The notes below the pieces were generated by a model that saw only the letters and a program-made list of their open reading frames with translations, was not told the DNA's origin and did not search any database. Positions 46,241 through 54,881 of a stretch of DNA of 64,000 nt are shown here, one piece after another. The stretch's first letter is position 1. Every line of letters begins with the position of its first letter. The stretch covers positions 124,001 to 188,000 of the forward strand of contig PVWP01000004.1 of assembly GCA_003003925.1 (NCBI GenBank), read 5' to 3'. Made by a program: the position numbers and the translations under genes. The DNA comes from Aphanothece cf. minutissima CCALA 015 (GTDB taxonomy: Bacteria > Cyanobacteriota > Cyanobacteriia > PCC-6307 > Cyanobiaceae).

Positions 46241-46480
46241 TCAGGCCGAGGTAATTCCAGCCAACTCCTGGCGCCTCAATCGGCCCCGATAAGAGAGGGC
46301 ATCAACGCATGCGGGGATGTTCCACTGCCTTGGTGAGTTGCAGAGGGGGCCGAAGCGCCAATGCTTCCCCTCAATCAGAAAATCGTGAAGGTCTGCGTAT
46401 CGCTTCAGAGTGCGAACAGATACGCCAAGGGCCAAGGCGGCCTGTCCAGTAGGCAGCCACCTCTCTTCGAGGAGTGACAT
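46241..46480 (-). CDS. MerR-like helix-turn-helix protein, excisionase candidate
   Basis: A 79-residue DNA-binding protein. The start ERWLPTGQAALALGVSVRTLKR is the winged-helix signature of MerR/excisionase proteins, followed by KHWRFGP, the wing. It is the gene nearest attR inside the element and would lie next to the integrase in the circular form, as expected for a recombination directionality factor or a repressor of the primase row. Confidence 0.7.
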   Translation of the reverse strand: MSLLEERWLPTGQAALALGVSVRTLKRYADLHDFLIEGKHWRFGPLCNSPRQWNIPACVDALSYRGRLRRQELAGITSA

Positions 46481-46824
46481 CGTTGATAAGTCTGGGTTTG
46501 AAGGTCAGACCTCACAACAGGAATCGCTCCTGAGTGACAAGCTCCTGTAATCAGCACCGGATCGCTCGAGAGTGATCTTCAGGAGTCTTGACGGATGAGC
46601 ATCGCGCTCAACGTGGACCTTTGTCCGCTGGCCGGGGCATCGCGCCCGCAATCCGGCGGAGGTTGGTGACCAGAATTTGTATGACATGGCGCGTCTTGTC
46701 AACCCCCTGTGCCCTTTCGGCACTCTGCGCCCGGTTTGCCCCTGTCCGTTCTGAGGCGGGCGGCTCCATCCTGTCGAGACAAAAGTGCGCCCGATTCCGC
46801 GCCCACGGACGGTTGTTGCTCCAG
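46481..46824. other. Right-end non-coding segment with repeated GCGCCC motifs
   Basis: No credible gene. It contains TGCGCCC at 46726 and 46786 and CGCGCCC at 46798, the last two with the same 12-bp spacing and similar surroundings as the left-end pair at 25031 and 25043. These are candidate arm sites for the integrase. The promoter of the leftward HTH-primase row must also lie here. Confidence 0.45.
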
Positions 46825-46860
46825 AAACAAAAATCCCGCCGGCTCAAGAAGCCAGGCGGG
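46825..46860 (-). terminator. Terminator downstream of tRNA-Ala
   Basis: The stem GGCGGG/CCCGCC continued by AGCC/GGCT, with one bulged A and a five-base loop, is followed on the minus strand by a T-rich run (ATTTTTGTTT). It lies 17 bases after the tRNA 3' end, inside the element, so the element supplies a terminator for the tRNA it rebuilt. Confidence 0.75.
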
Positions 46861-46872
46861 CCAAGGGTTCTT

Positions 46873-46923
46873 GAAATGGAGCCAAGCGGACTCGAACCGC
46901 TGACCCCCTGCATGCCATGCAGG
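46873..46923 (-). repeat. attR: 51-bp direct repeat within intact tRNA-Ala(GGC)
   Basis: Identical to 24866-24916. The match starts at tRNA nucleotide 27 (anticodon stem) and runs through the 3' end plus four bases. The element thus restored a full tRNA gene at this end. Confidence 0.95.
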
Positions 46924-46949
46924 TGCTCTACCAGCTGAGCTATGGCCCC
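46877..46949 (-). tRNA. tRNA-Ala (anticodon GGC)
   Basis: A 73-nt cloverleaf: acceptor GGGGCCA with TGGCTCC, including the G3-U70 pair that identifies alanine tRNAs, a D arm GCTC/GAGC, and anticodon stem CCTGC/GCAGG around ATGGCAT, so the anticodon is GGC. The T arm is AGCGG/CCGCT with loop TTCGAGT, discriminator A, and no encoded CCA. The 5' 26 nucleotides belong to the chromosome, the rest to the element copy. Confidence 0.96.
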
Positions 46950-47013
46950 ATTGGTGCGCCGGTTGCCCGGTGCATGAGGAGCTTACAACGTGGGGGGTGC
47001 GGGCCCGGTCCCT

Positions 47014-47628
47014 TCAGACCTGACGCCAGACCGCCACCAGACGGCCCTGCACGCTCACCTGGTCGGCGGGCAGGAGGATCGGTGCGTAGGCGGGGTTGGC
47101 GGCCTCCAGCCGCACCTGGGCCCCCTGGCGGTGGAAGTGCTTGAGGGTGGTGCCGCTGCCGGGCACCAGGGCGCTCACGATCGTGCCCTCCCGCAGCCGG
47201 GAGGGGTCGGCCACCGGCTCCATCAGCACCACGTCGCCATCGGCGATGTGGGCGTCCACCATCGAGTCGCCGTTGACGGTGAGGGCGAACAGGCCGCGGG
47301 TGTCGAGCACCGGGGCCAGGTCGAGGTGATCCTGGACGTCGTCGAAGGTCTCCACCAGGCCGCCGGCGGCCACGGCCCCGAGCACCGGGATGCCCGGGTG
47401 GCTTTCGCCGAGCAGCTGCAGGGTCCGCGCCTGGCCCTCCTGCCAGGTGATCCAGCCCTTCTGCTGCAGGTGGCGCAGGCGGCTCTGGATCGGCGCCGGC
47501 GACCGCAGGCCCATGGCCTCCATCATCTGACGGATCGAAGGGCTGTGGCGGTGGCTGCCGATGTAGTCGGCGAGCCAGTCGTAGAGCTGCCGCTGGGCCT
47601 CGGTGAGTTCCTGGTGGGTGGCGACCAC
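47014..47628 (-). CDS. lexA: LexA repressor
   Basis: A 204-residue LexA starting at GTG 47628. The N-terminal winged helix (LTEAQRQLYDWLADYIGSHRHSP, SIRQMMEAMGLRSPAPIQSRL) is followed by the autocleavage domain. The Ala-Gly cleavage site (AVAAGGLVE), the catalytic Ser in VNGDSMVD and the catalytic Lys in GTTLKHFH are all present, so it should be RecA-cleavable; some cyanobacterial LexA proteins have lost these residues. It is the first chromosomal gene right of the element. The longer frame upstream on this strand overlaps argF antisense-free sequence and is not used. Confidence 0.92.
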   Translation of the reverse strand: MVATHQELTEAQRQLYDWLADYIGSHRHSPSIRQMMEAMGLRSPAPIQSRLRHLQQKGWITWQEGQARTLQLLGESHPGIPVLGAVAAGGLVETFDDVQDHLDLAPVLDTRGLFALTVNGDSMVDAHIADGDVVLMEPVADPSRLREGTIVSALVPGSGTTLKHFHRQGAQVRLEAANPAYAPILLPADQVSVQGRLVAVWRQV

Positions 47629-47711
47629 GGGCAGTACGGATGAACCAGTCCCTTTCTGCCATCCCGCGCGCGGTTTGTCCAGGCCCGGGCTTGCGCCTGC
47701 CGGTGGCGCCC

Positions 47712-48674
47712 TCAGTCGCCGACGCCCCCCAGCAGGGTGGCGAGCAGGGCCTGCTGCACGTGCAGGCGGTTCTCCGCCTGGTCGAACACCCGGCTGGCGG
47801 CCCCCTCGATCACCCCGGCGCTGATCTCCTCGCCGCGGTGGGCGGGGAGACAGTGCAGCACGATCGCCCGTGGGTCGGCCTCGGCCAGCAGGTCCTCGTC
47901 GAGGCACCAGCCGGCGAAGGCCCGCTCCCGCTGGGCCTGCTCCTCCTCCTGCCCCATCGACGCCCACACATCGGTGTAGAGCACATGGGCCCCCCGGGCC
48001 GTTGCCACGGGGTCCTGCAGCACGCTGATCGAGCTCCGCCCGCCGGCCAGGGACCGGGCCTGCGACACCACCGCCGGGCTGGGGGCGAAGCCGTCGGGGC
48101 TGCCGATGCGCACGTCCATCCCCAGCAGGGCCCCGACGAGCATCAACGAGTGGGCCATGTTGTTGCCGTCCCCCACGTAGGCCAGGGTGAGGCCGTGCAG
48201 GTCGGTGGGGCCATGGCCGAAGCGCTCCTGGATCGTCAGGGCATCGGCCAGGGCCTGGCAGGGGTGCTCCAGGTCGGTGAGGGCGTTGATCACCGGGATC
48301 GAGGCCCAGTGGGCGTAGTCGACAAGGTCCTCCTGGGCGAAGGTGCGGATCGCCAGGGCATCGCAGTAGCGGCTCAGCACCCGGGCGGTGTCGGCGATCG
48401 GCTCGCCCCGGCCCACCTGGGTGACGGCCGGGTTGAGGTCGATCGTCTGGCCACCCAGCCGGGCCATGGCGACGATGAAGCTCACCCGCGTGCGGGTGGA
48501 GGCCTTGGAGAAGATCAGCCCCAGCACCCGGCCGGAAAGATCGATGCGTCGCTCGCCGCTCTTCAGCTGGCGGGCCAGCTCCAGCAGCGCCAGGGTCTGG
48601 GGACCGTCGAGGTCGGCCGAGGAGAGCAGATCCCCGCCCCTGAGGGCGGCGAGCGGGGCTGAGGGGGACACCAT
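47712..48674 (-). CDS. argF: Ornithine carbamoyltransferase
   Basis: Makes citrulline from ornithine and carbamoyl phosphate in arginine synthesis. The 320-residue enzyme has the carbamoyl-phosphate motif FSKASTRTRVSF near 55, HPCQALADALT near 135, the ornithine loop DGNNMAHSL, and VLHCLPAHRGEE with the catalytic Cys near 275. Length and motifs are standard. It is leftward, 83 bp upstream of lexA. Confidence 0.95.
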   Translation of the reverse strand: MVSPSAPLAALRGGDLLSSADLDGPQTLALLELARQLKSGERRIDLSGRVLGLIFSKASTRTRVSFIVAMARLGGQTIDLNPAVTQVGRGEPIADTARVLSRYCDALAIRTFAQEDLVDYAHWASIPVINALTDLEHPCQALADALTIQERFGHGPTDLHGLTLAYVGDGNNMAHSLMLVGALLGMDVRIGSPDGFAPSPAVVSQARSLAGGRSSISVLQDPVATARGAHVLYTDVWASMGQEEEQAQRERAFAGWCLDEDLLAEADPRAIVLHCLPAHRGEEISAGVIEGAASRVFDQAENRLHVQQALLATLLGGVGD

Positions 48675-48720
48675 GGCCCACGTCCCAAAGAACCCTTATG
48701 CGAGATCGACCCCCCCCACG

Positions 48721-50256
48721 TCAAGGGGGACAGGGGCGCAGCCCGTGGCGTGTCGGCTGCGCCGGGCTGCTGCGGGGCAGCAGGATGAACGACCTGGCCT
48801 GCCAGGCTCCCGGTGCCTCCCAGCAGGCCATGGCCGGGTTGGCACCGCTCAGTTCCTTCATCCCCTGCCGGCTGCCGTGGAACGCCAGCAGCGGCTGCTC
48901 CAGCGGGGCGGGGGCCGCTGGGTCCCGCTGCTCCAGATCCCGCAGCTGGCCGGGCCGGAAGTAGGTGCCCATCAGGGCATCGGGGCGCCAGCCCGTGCTC
49001 CAACAGCCGCCCTCACAGACGCCGGTGCTGTTCACGAAGGCCGCCATGGCCCGATAGTTCTCCAGTGGTGCCCGTTTGTCCGCCAGCATCCGCTGCCCGA
49101 TCTGCAGCTGCAGCAGCAGCACGGCCACCAGCAGAACGGCCAGCGAGCTGCGGCGGAAGCGGCCCAGACTGGCGGTCAGCTCCCAGCCCGTGCCCACCAG
49201 GTAGGCCACGGCCGGCAGCACCACGATGGTGTACCTGGCCTGGCTCATGGGCCTGATCGGATCGATCATCAGCATCAGAGCCAGGAACAGGCCGATTACC
49301 AGCAGCAGGTAGCGGGCCTCCCCCAGGGACTGGGGCAGCTGGTGGGTCGGCGCCATCAGGAAGCGGCGCAGGTTCCGCCAGGAGCCGAAGGCGCAGCCGA
49401 TCCCCACCACCAGTCCGAGCAGGCCCAGCTGGGCCAGGGTTCCCTGGTGGAGGTCCAGCAGGGGAAGCAGGCCGCGGCTGAACTGCCTCAGGGTGCCGGT
49501 GACCGGCTCCACCTCGATCCAGTCGATCCGTTGGAACTTGGCGCCCACCGGGCTGACCAGGCCATGGGCGAGGGGCGGCAGCAGCAGCAGCAGCCCCAGG
49601 ACGGCCGCTTCCCGCCGCCGCCGCAGCACCTGCCCATCGACGCTGCTCACCGCCAGCACCACCAGCACGAACAGCAGCGAGAAATAGTGCGTCAGGGACA
49701 GCAGCACGCAGGCGAGCCGGAATCCCCAGCGCAGGGCGGCCTCGTGGTGTCCCCTTTGCTGACGCAGCAGCAGGGCCGTGCCCAGCATCAGCGTCGACAG
49801 CGCCAAGGAGAGGGCGTAACTGCGCGCCTCCTGGGCATAGAAGAGAAAGGAGGGGCTGGTGCCGAGGAAGGCCACGGTCGCCAGACGGCGGCCGCTGCCG
49901 CGCCCGGAACTGCACAGAGCGGCAATCCCCAGGCCGAGGGCCGCGATCAGAAAGCTGAGGCTGCGGGTGGCGGTTTCCCCTTGGCCGAAGACCCCGATCC
50001 AGAGCTTCAGCAGGACCTGATAGAGGGGCGGATGGGTGTCGGGGAGCAGCCAGTCCCGGATCAGCACACCCCAGTCGGCGCTGCTGGCGGCCACCGACCA
50101 GATCTCATCGGACCAGTAGGAATAGGCCGTTGTCAGGCCCTGTCCGGCGGCCCAGAGGCAGCCGAGGATCAGAACGGCGGTCAGGAGCCGATGGGGCGGG
50201 CGCTGGAGCGGTCGGGTGGCGGCTGGGGGACCCGGAGGCTCTGTCCCGACCACCAT
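48721..50256 (-). CDS. GT-C (GT39/ArnT-like) membrane glycosyltransferase, copy 1
   Basis: A 511-residue membrane protein with about ten hydrophobic helices. The first external loop has YSYWSDEIWS, with the Asp-Glu pair expected at the catalytic site of lipid-sugar-dependent GT-C enzymes, followed by LPDTHPPLYQVLLKLW, as in PMT_2 family proteins. A C-terminal soluble part of about 120 residues has four cysteines (GVCEGGCW). It is a close tandem paralogue of the next gene. It likely moves a sugar from a polyprenyl carrier onto an envelope molecule; the acceptor is unknown. ATG 50256 is preferred to GTG 50259. Confidence 0.82.
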   Translation of the reverse strand: MVVGTEPPGPPAATRPLQRPPHRLLTAVLILGCLWAAGQGLTTAYSYWSDEIWSVAASSADWGVLIRDWLLPDTHPPLYQVLLKLWIGVFGQGETATRSLSFLIAALGLGIAALCSSGRGSGRRLATVAFLGTSPSFLFYAQEARSYALSLALSTLMLGTALLLRQQRGHHEAALRWGFRLACVLLSLTHYFSLLFVLVVLAVSSVDGQVLRRRREAAVLGLLLLLPPLAHGLVSPVGAKFQRIDWIEVEPVTGTLRQFSRGLLPLLDLHQGTLAQLGLLGLVVGIGCAFGSWRNLRRFLMAPTHQLPQSLGEARYLLLVIGLFLALMLMIDPIRPMSQARYTIVVLPAVAYLVGTGWELTASLGRFRRSSLAVLLVAVLLLQLQIGQRMLADKRAPLENYRAMAAFVNSTGVCEGGCWSTGWRPDALMGTYFRPGQLRDLEQRDPAAPAPLEQPLLAFHGSRQGMKELSGANPAMACWEAPGAWQARSFILLPRSSPAQPTRHGLRPCPP

Positions 50257-50312
50257 CACACCGCTGCAGGAGACCAGTGCCGGGACATTAGGCCTGATTC
50301 AGGCCCACCACA

Positions 50313-51836
50313 TCAAGGGCAGGGACGCAGGCCGTGGCGCGCCGGTTGCGCCGGGCTGGTGCGGGGCAGCAGGATGAAGGATGTGGCCTTCCAGGACCCA
50401 GGTGCCTCCCAGCAGGCCAGGGCGGGGTTGTTGGCGATCAGGCCCTTCAGCCTCGGATAGGCCCTGCGGAAGCCGAGCAGCGGACGATCCAGCCGCGTCT
50501 GGGCCAGTGGCGTGCCGGGATCGAACGCCATCAGCTCGCGGGAGCTGAAATAGGTGCCCCTGAGCGCCTCCAGGAACCATCCGCTGGACCAGCATCCTTC
50601 GCCCTTCCGGCAGAGATCGCTATCGACCACGAAGCTGCCCAGAAGCTTGTGGTTCTCCAGGGGTCCTTGCTTGACGGCCAGGTGCTGGGTGCCGATGCGC
50701 AGCTGCAGCAGCATCACAGCGCAGAGCAGGCTGGCCAGGGCGACGCGACGAACGCGGCCGAGGCCGACGCTGAGGTCCCAGCCGATTCCCACCAGGTAGG
50801 CCAGGGCTGGCAGCACCACGATGTAGTAGCGGCTCTGCGACAGCGGCCGGAACGGATCGATCGCCAGAATGAGTGCTAGGAAGGCGAGGATTAGCGTCAG
50901 CAGGAAGCGGGCCTCCCCCGTGTCGGGTGCCTTGCGGTTGGAGGCTCCGCGGTGGAGCAGGGGAAGGGTGGCGGCTCCGATGCCGCCGACGAGGCCGATC
51001 AGGATCAGCAGGCCTCGCGGGCCCTGTCGCGGATCGAGCAGCGGCAGCGTTCCTGCAAGGAACTGGGTGATCGTGCCGCTGATGGGCGTGACCTCGATCC
51101 AGTCGATGCGGGTGAAATTCTCGGCGGGGGGGCTCAGCACGGCGTGGCTGAGCGGCCACAGCATCAGGAGTAGCAGCAGGGGGATCGCATGGCTCCGCGA
51201 TCGGAAGACCGTTCCCTCGGCGGTGACGACCGCCAGAACCACCACCACGAAGATCAGGGAGAAGTAGTGGGTCAGGGACAGGAGCAGAGCGGAGATCGCG
51301 AACCCACAGCGCAAGGCGCCCTCGTGACGTCCTGTTCGCTGGCGCAATAGCAGGGCCGTGCCCAGCATCAGCGTCGAGAGCAGCATCGAGAGCGCGTAAC
51401 TGCGCGTCTCCTGGGCATAGAAGAGAAAGGCGGGGCTGGTGCCCAGGAAGGCCACCGTGAACAGGCGCCGGCCTGCCCCTCGCCCTGAACTGCCCAGGGC
51501 CGCTGCCACCAGGCCCAGGGCGGCGATCAGAAAGCTGAGGCTGCGGGTGGCGGGCTCGCCGGTGCCGAAGACCCCGATCCAGAGCTTCAGCAGGAGCTGA
51601 TACAGGGGGGGATGGACGTCGGGGATCAGCCAGTCATGGAGCAACATCCCCCAGTCGGACTGACTGGCGGCCATGGACCAGAGCTCATCCGACCAGTAGG
51701 AGTAGGCGGTTGTCAGACCCTGGCCCGCCATCGTGAGGCAGAACAGGATCAGGAGAGCGGTCAGCGCTGGCGGCAACCAACGTGAGGACTGGTGCTTCAG
51801 GTGTGTCGGGTCCGACGGATCTGTCGGGTCGGCCAT
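50313..51836 (-). CDS. GT-C (GT39/ArnT-like) membrane glycosyltransferase, copy 2
   Basis: A 507-residue paralogue of the downstream gene, separated by 56 bp. The two share long identical blocks, including the helix 1 region (GQGLTTAYSYWSDE), TRSLSFLIAALGL, FLGTSP-FLFYAQE-RSYALS, and the C-terminal end SFILLPR-SPAQP-RHGLRPCP. This is a tandem duplication. The Asp-Glu pair is kept, so both copies may be active, perhaps with different sugars or acceptors. I chose ATG 51836 (MADPTDPSD); the frame is open 31 codons further. Confidence 0.82.
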   Translation of the reverse strand: MADPTDPSDPTHLKHQSSRWLPPALTALLILFCLTMAGQGLTTAYSYWSDELWSMAASQSDWGMLLHDWLIPDVHPPLYQLLLKLWIGVFGTGEPATRSLSFLIAALGLVAAALGSSGRGAGRRLFTVAFLGTSPAFLFYAQETRSYALSMLLSTLMLGTALLLRQRTGRHEGALRCGFAISALLLSLTHYFSLIFVVVVLAVVTAEGTVFRSRSHAIPLLLLLMLWPLSHAVLSPPAENFTRIDWIEVTPISGTITQFLAGTLPLLDPRQGPRGLLILIGLVGGIGAATLPLLHRGASNRKAPDTGEARFLLTLILAFLALILAIDPFRPLSQSRYYIVVLPALAYLVGIGWDLSVGLGRVRRVALASLLCAVMLLQLRIGTQHLAVKQGPLENHKLLGSFVVDSDLCRKGEGCWSSGWFLEALRGTYFSSRELMAFDPGTPLAQTRLDRPLLGFRRAYPRLKGLIANNPALACWEAPGSWKATSFILLPRTSPAQPARHGLRPCP

Positions 51837-51858
51837 CACCTGGAAACGTTGAAACGTT

Positions 51859-51887
51859 GGGAGGGAATCTAGGTCGCGTTCCCTCCC
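51859..51887 (-). terminator. Probable ftsH terminator hairpin
   Basis: A perfect 9-bp inverted repeat GGGAGGGAA/TTCCCTCCC with an 11-base loop lies 10 bases after the ftsH stop. On the minus strand it is followed by AACGTTTC repeats, only moderately T-rich (two tandem AAACGTTG copies at 51844-51859 on the plus strand). Likely a weak terminator or attenuator before the glycosyltransferase pair. Confidence 0.5.
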
Positions 51888-51897
51888 CGATTCCCCC

Positions 51898-53790
51898 TCA
51901 AACGGCGGCTCCCTCGAGCACCGTCGCATCCGGGAGCTGGCTGGAGGCCAGCAGCTGCTTGAGCTCGTCGCCTTCGATCACTTCCTTCTCGAGGATCTTG
52001 TGGGAGATGGTCTCCAGCAGCTCGCGGTTGTGGTGCAGGATCGCCAGGGCCCGTTCGTGGGCCCGGTCCACCAGACCGCGCACCTCCTTGTCGATCTCCA
52101 GGGCGGTGGCGTCGCTGACGGCCCGACGGGGGTTGGAGTTGCCCCCCAGGAAGCGGCTGCCGCCCTGCTTGTCGTAGGCGAGGGGGCCGAGGGTCTCGCT
52201 CATGCCGTAGGTGCCGATCATCTGCTCGGCGATGTCGGTGGCCCGCTGCAGGTCGTTGGCGGCGCCGGTGGTGACCTCACCGAAGACCACCTCCTCGGCG
52301 GAGCGACCGCCCAGGAGGGTGGCGATCTGGCCTTCGAGATCCTCCTTGGAGTTGAGGAACCGCTCCTCGGTGGGCAGCTGCAGGGTGTAGCCGAGGGCCG
52401 CCATGCCCCGGGGCACGATCGAGATCTTGGCCACCTTGCTGCCGCCGGGCATCAGGTGCCCCACGATCGCGTGGCCCACCTCGTGGTAGGCCACCACCTT
52501 CTTCTCGTCGGGCTGCAGCACCCGGCTCTTCTTCTCCAGGCCCGCCACCACCCGTTCGATGGCTTCGTTGAGGTCGGCCTGCTCCACGGTGGTGCGATAG
52601 GCCCGGGCCGCCAGCAGGGCGGCCTCGTTGACCAGGTTGGCCAGATCGGCGCCGGCGAAGCCGCTGGTGGCCTGGGCGATCTTGTCCAGATCCACCCCCT
52701 CGGCCAGCTTCACCTTCTTGCCGTAGATGTCGAGGATCATCTTGCGGCCGGACAGGTCGGGACGGTCCACCAGCACCTGGCGGTCGAAGCGGCCCGGCCG
52801 CAGCAGGGCGGCATCCAGGGTTTCGGGCTGGTTGGTGGCCGCCAGCACGATCACCGGCTTGTCCTGGGCGGTGAAGCCGTCCATCTCGGTGAGCAGCTGG
52901 TTGAGGGTCTGCTCCCGCTCGTCATTGCCGCCCACCACGCCCATGGAGCCCGAGCGGCTCTTGCCGATGGCGTCCAGTTCGTCGATGAAGATGATGCAGG
53001 GCGCCTTCTTCTTGGCCTCCTCGAACAGGTCGCGCACGCGGGCGGCACCGGCCCCCACGAACAGCTCGACGAATTCGGAGCCGGAGATGATGAAGAACGG
53101 CACGCTGGCTTCCCCGGCCACGGCCTTGGAGAGCAGGGTCTTGCCGGTGCCGGGTGGGCCCACCAGCAGCACGCCCTTGGGGATGCGGGCGCCGATGTCC
53201 ATGTAGCGCTGCGGCGTCTTGAGGAAGTCGACGATCTCGGTGAGCTCGGTCTTGGCCTCATCGACCCCGGCCACATCGGCGAAGGTGACCCGGGACTCTT
53301 CGTCGGGCACGTAGACCTTGGCCTTCGACTTGGTGAAGCTCAGGGCCCCCTGGGCGCCGCCGCCCATGCCGCTGCGGCGGGCGAAGAACTGCAGCACCAG
53401 GATGAAGATCAGCGGCGGGACCACCCAGCTGAGGGCCGTGGTGATGAAGCTGGGCCGCTTCGGCGGCGCCGCGGCGAACTCGACGCCGTGTTGCTCAAGC
53501 CGCTGGGGCAGCTCCATGTCAAAGATCGGCGTGGTGGAGAGCACCGTGGGGGCGCCCTCCTCCGGCGGCTTGGTCAGCTCGTAGCGGATCTGGTCCTGGG
53601 TGATGTAGGCCCGCTTGACGTTGCCGTCGTTCACCTGGTCGATGAACAGGGAGTAGGGGACCCGGGGCACCTGGGTGGCGGGGTTGGGCAGGAAGTTGCT
53701 GAACAGCAGCAGCACACCGAAGCCGATCAGGAGCAGGTTGACGATGCCGAATCTCCGGGTGGGGCGGTTGTCGTCCTGACGGATGGCCAT
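51898..53790 (-). CDS. ftsH: ATP-dependent zinc metalloprotease FtsH
   Basis: A 630-residue membrane protease. Two transmembrane helices (about 16-35 and 118-137) flank a lumenal or periplasmic domain. The AAA domain has [24 protein letters not shown] and the second region of homology [20 protein letters not shown]. The zinc site is [12 protein letters not shown] near 418, with Val in the middle of the HExxH motif, as in one cyanobacterial FtsH type. [21 protein letters not shown] follows. It degrades membrane proteins, including photosystem subunits in this group. ATG 53790; the longer frame upstream is antisense to the SRAP gene. Confidence 0.95.
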   Translation of the reverse strand: MAIRQDDNRPTRRFGIVNLLLIGFGVLLLFSNFLPNPATQVPRVPYSLFIDQVNDGNVKRAYITQDQIRYELTKPPEEGAPTVLSTTPIFDMELPQRLEQHGVEFAAAPPKRPSFITTALSWVVPPLIFILVLQFFARRSGMGGGAQGALSFTKSKAKVYVPDEESRVTFADVAGVDEAKTELTEIVDFLKTPQRYMDIGARIPKGVLLVGPPGTGKTLLSKAVAGEASVPFFIISGSEFVELFVGAGAARVRDLFEEAKKKAPCIIFIDELDAIGKSRSGSMGVVGGNDEREQTLNQLLTEMDGFTAQDKPVIVLAATNQPETLDAALLRPGRFDRQVLVDRPDLSGRKMILDIYGKKVKLAEGVDLDKIAQATSGFAGADLANLVNEAALLAARAYRTTVEQADLNEAIERVVAGLEKKSRVLQPDEKKVVAYHEVGHAIVGHLMPGGSKVAKISIVPRGMAALGYTLQLPTEERFLNSKEDLEGQIATLLGGRSAEEVVFGEVTTGAANDLQRATDIAEQMIGTYGMSETLGPLAYDKQGGSRFLGGNSNPRRAVSDATALEIDKEVRGLVDRAHERALAILHHNRELLETISHKILEKEVIEGDELKQLLASSQLPDATVLEGAAV

Positions 53791-53895
53791 GCTGCGCGCA
53801 ACGTCGAATGGGCCCAAGCTAGGTCTGGTCGTCACCCGCCGTTCCCACCCCCGGTCGGGAGAACCGAACGCCCCGCCCTCGGCTTCCCACCCCCC

Positions 53896-54600
53896 ATGTG
53901 CGGCCGCTACTCCCTGGCCACCCGCCTCGACCAGCTGCTGCCCCGGCTGAAGGGCCCGCTGCCCCCGGGGCTGGAGGACCATTACGCCCCCCGGACCCAG
54001 GTGCGGCCGGGGGAGCCCGTGCTGCTGCAGCGCCAGGAGCACGGCCGCCTGGAGGTGGCCCTGGCCCTGTGGGGGCTGGTGCCGGACTGGTGCCCTGACC
54101 CGGCGGGTCGCCGCCGACCCATCAACGCCCGCAGCGAGACGGTGGCGGAGAAACCCTTCTTCCGCGGCGCCTGGCGCCACCGCCGGGCCCTGATCCCCGC
54201 CGATGGCTTCTACGAATGGCAGACGAAGACGGTGGACGGCCGTGCCGTGAAGCAGCCCTGGCTGTTCCGGCGGCGGGATCGGCGCCCCTTCTGGCTCGGC
54301 GGGCTCTGGGACCGCTGGCTGGGGCCCGATGGGGGAGAGCTCGAGACCTGCGTCGTGCTCACCACCGCCCCCAACGATCTGCTGGCCCGGGTGCACGACC
54401 GGATGCCGGTGGTGATCCCCGACGGGCTGGAGGAGGCGTGGCTGGAGTCCGTCGACGGTCCGTCCCTGCGGGCCCTGGAACCCCTGATGGCGCCCTGGGA
54501 CCCGGCCCCGTGGGAGGCGGTGAAGCTGGAGGCGCCGCCCCAGGCCGCCGTTCAGCTCGATCTGCTGGCTGCCGCCGCGGACGACCCGGTGGGCCGCTAA
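53896..54600 (+). CDS. SOS response-associated peptidase (YedK/HMCES)
   Basis: A 234-residue SRAP protein. It begins MCGRYSLATRLDQLL, with the catalytic Cys2 exposed after Met removal. Further conserved elements: ALWGLVPDWC, PINARSETVAEKPFF with the active Asn and Arg, RRALIPADGFYEWQ with the Glu, and TTAPNDLLARVHDRMPVVI with the His. It forms a DNA-protein crosslink with abasic sites in single-stranded DNA and so protects them. The start is fixed by the requirement for Cys2. It is divergent from ftsH. Confidence 0.93.
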   Translation: MCGRYSLATRLDQLLPRLKGPLPPGLEDHYAPRTQVRPGEPVLLQRQEHGRLEVALALWGLVPDWCPDPAGRRRPINARSETVAEKPFFRGAWRHRRALIPADGFYEWQTKTVDGRAVKQPWLFRRRDRRPFWLGGLWDRWLGPDGGELETCVVLTTAPNDLLARVHDRMPVVIPDGLEEAWLESVDGPSLRALEPLMAPWDPAPWEAVKLEAPPQAAVQLDLLAAAADDPVGR

Positions 54601-54626
54601 ATAGGTACGGCCCCGATGCCGGTCCC

Positions 54627-54881
54627 ATGAGCCTCGACCAGCTGGATGCCTTCCTGGCCCACGCCCGCGCCGATGCCGCCCTTGATCGCCGTCTCCATGA
54701 CCCGGCCGATCCCCCCGATCTGGCAGCCTTTCTGGCCCTGGCCCGCGGCGCCGGTTTCTCCGTCGACGAGGCGGATGTGATCGCCGCCCAGCAACGGGCC
54801 GAGGCCAGCCTCAGCGACGAGGAGCTGCAGGCGCGGGCCGGGGCCGAGGCGCGACGGCTGCGCCACTTCATCCCCGGCTGA
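54627..54881 (+). CDS. Nif11-domain protein
   Basis: An 84-residue protein with the Nif11 fold (MSLDQLDAFLAHARADAALDR, DLAAFLALARGAGFSVDEAD). Nif11-like sequences often act as leaders of peptide natural products, but here there is no Gly-Gly cleavage site or Cys/Ser/Thr-rich core; the end is EARRLRHFIPG. It is therefore probably a stand-alone cytosolic protein. Its stop overlaps the start of the DUF427 gene (TGATG). Confidence 0.8.
   Translation: MSLDQLDAFLAHARADAALDRRLHDPADPPDLAAFLALARGAGFSVDEADVIAAQQRAEASLSDEELQARAGAEARRLRHFIPG

Larger units (their letters stand above)
24866..46923. mobile_element. 22-kb integrative element in tRNA-Ala(GGC), satellite/tycheposon-like, with defence-type cargo
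   Basis: A perfect 51-bp direct repeat (24866-24916 and 46873-46923) covers tRNA-Ala nucleotides 27 to 73 plus four flanking bases. The unit between repeat starts is 22,007 bp. A tyrosine integrase points inward from the left end. A MerR-like HTH gene, a primase-helicase and a terminase-small-subunit-like gene point inward from the right end, so integrase and HTH genes would be neighbours in the circular form. No capsid, portal, tail or conjugation genes are present. Cargo composition is mosaic: GC-rich at 28255-31800 and 33880-37900, clearly AT-richer at 31830-33860 and 38000-42500. Confidence 0.93.

Noticed and set aside
53791..54396. N-terminal extension of FtsH
   Set aside because: The FtsH family starts at the ATG at 53790 before the first membrane helix; the extension is antisense to the SRAP gene.
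54627..54881. Nif11-type precursor of a modified peptide
   Set aside because: No Gly-Gly-type cleavage site, no Cys/Ser/Thr-rich core and no modifying enzyme nearby.
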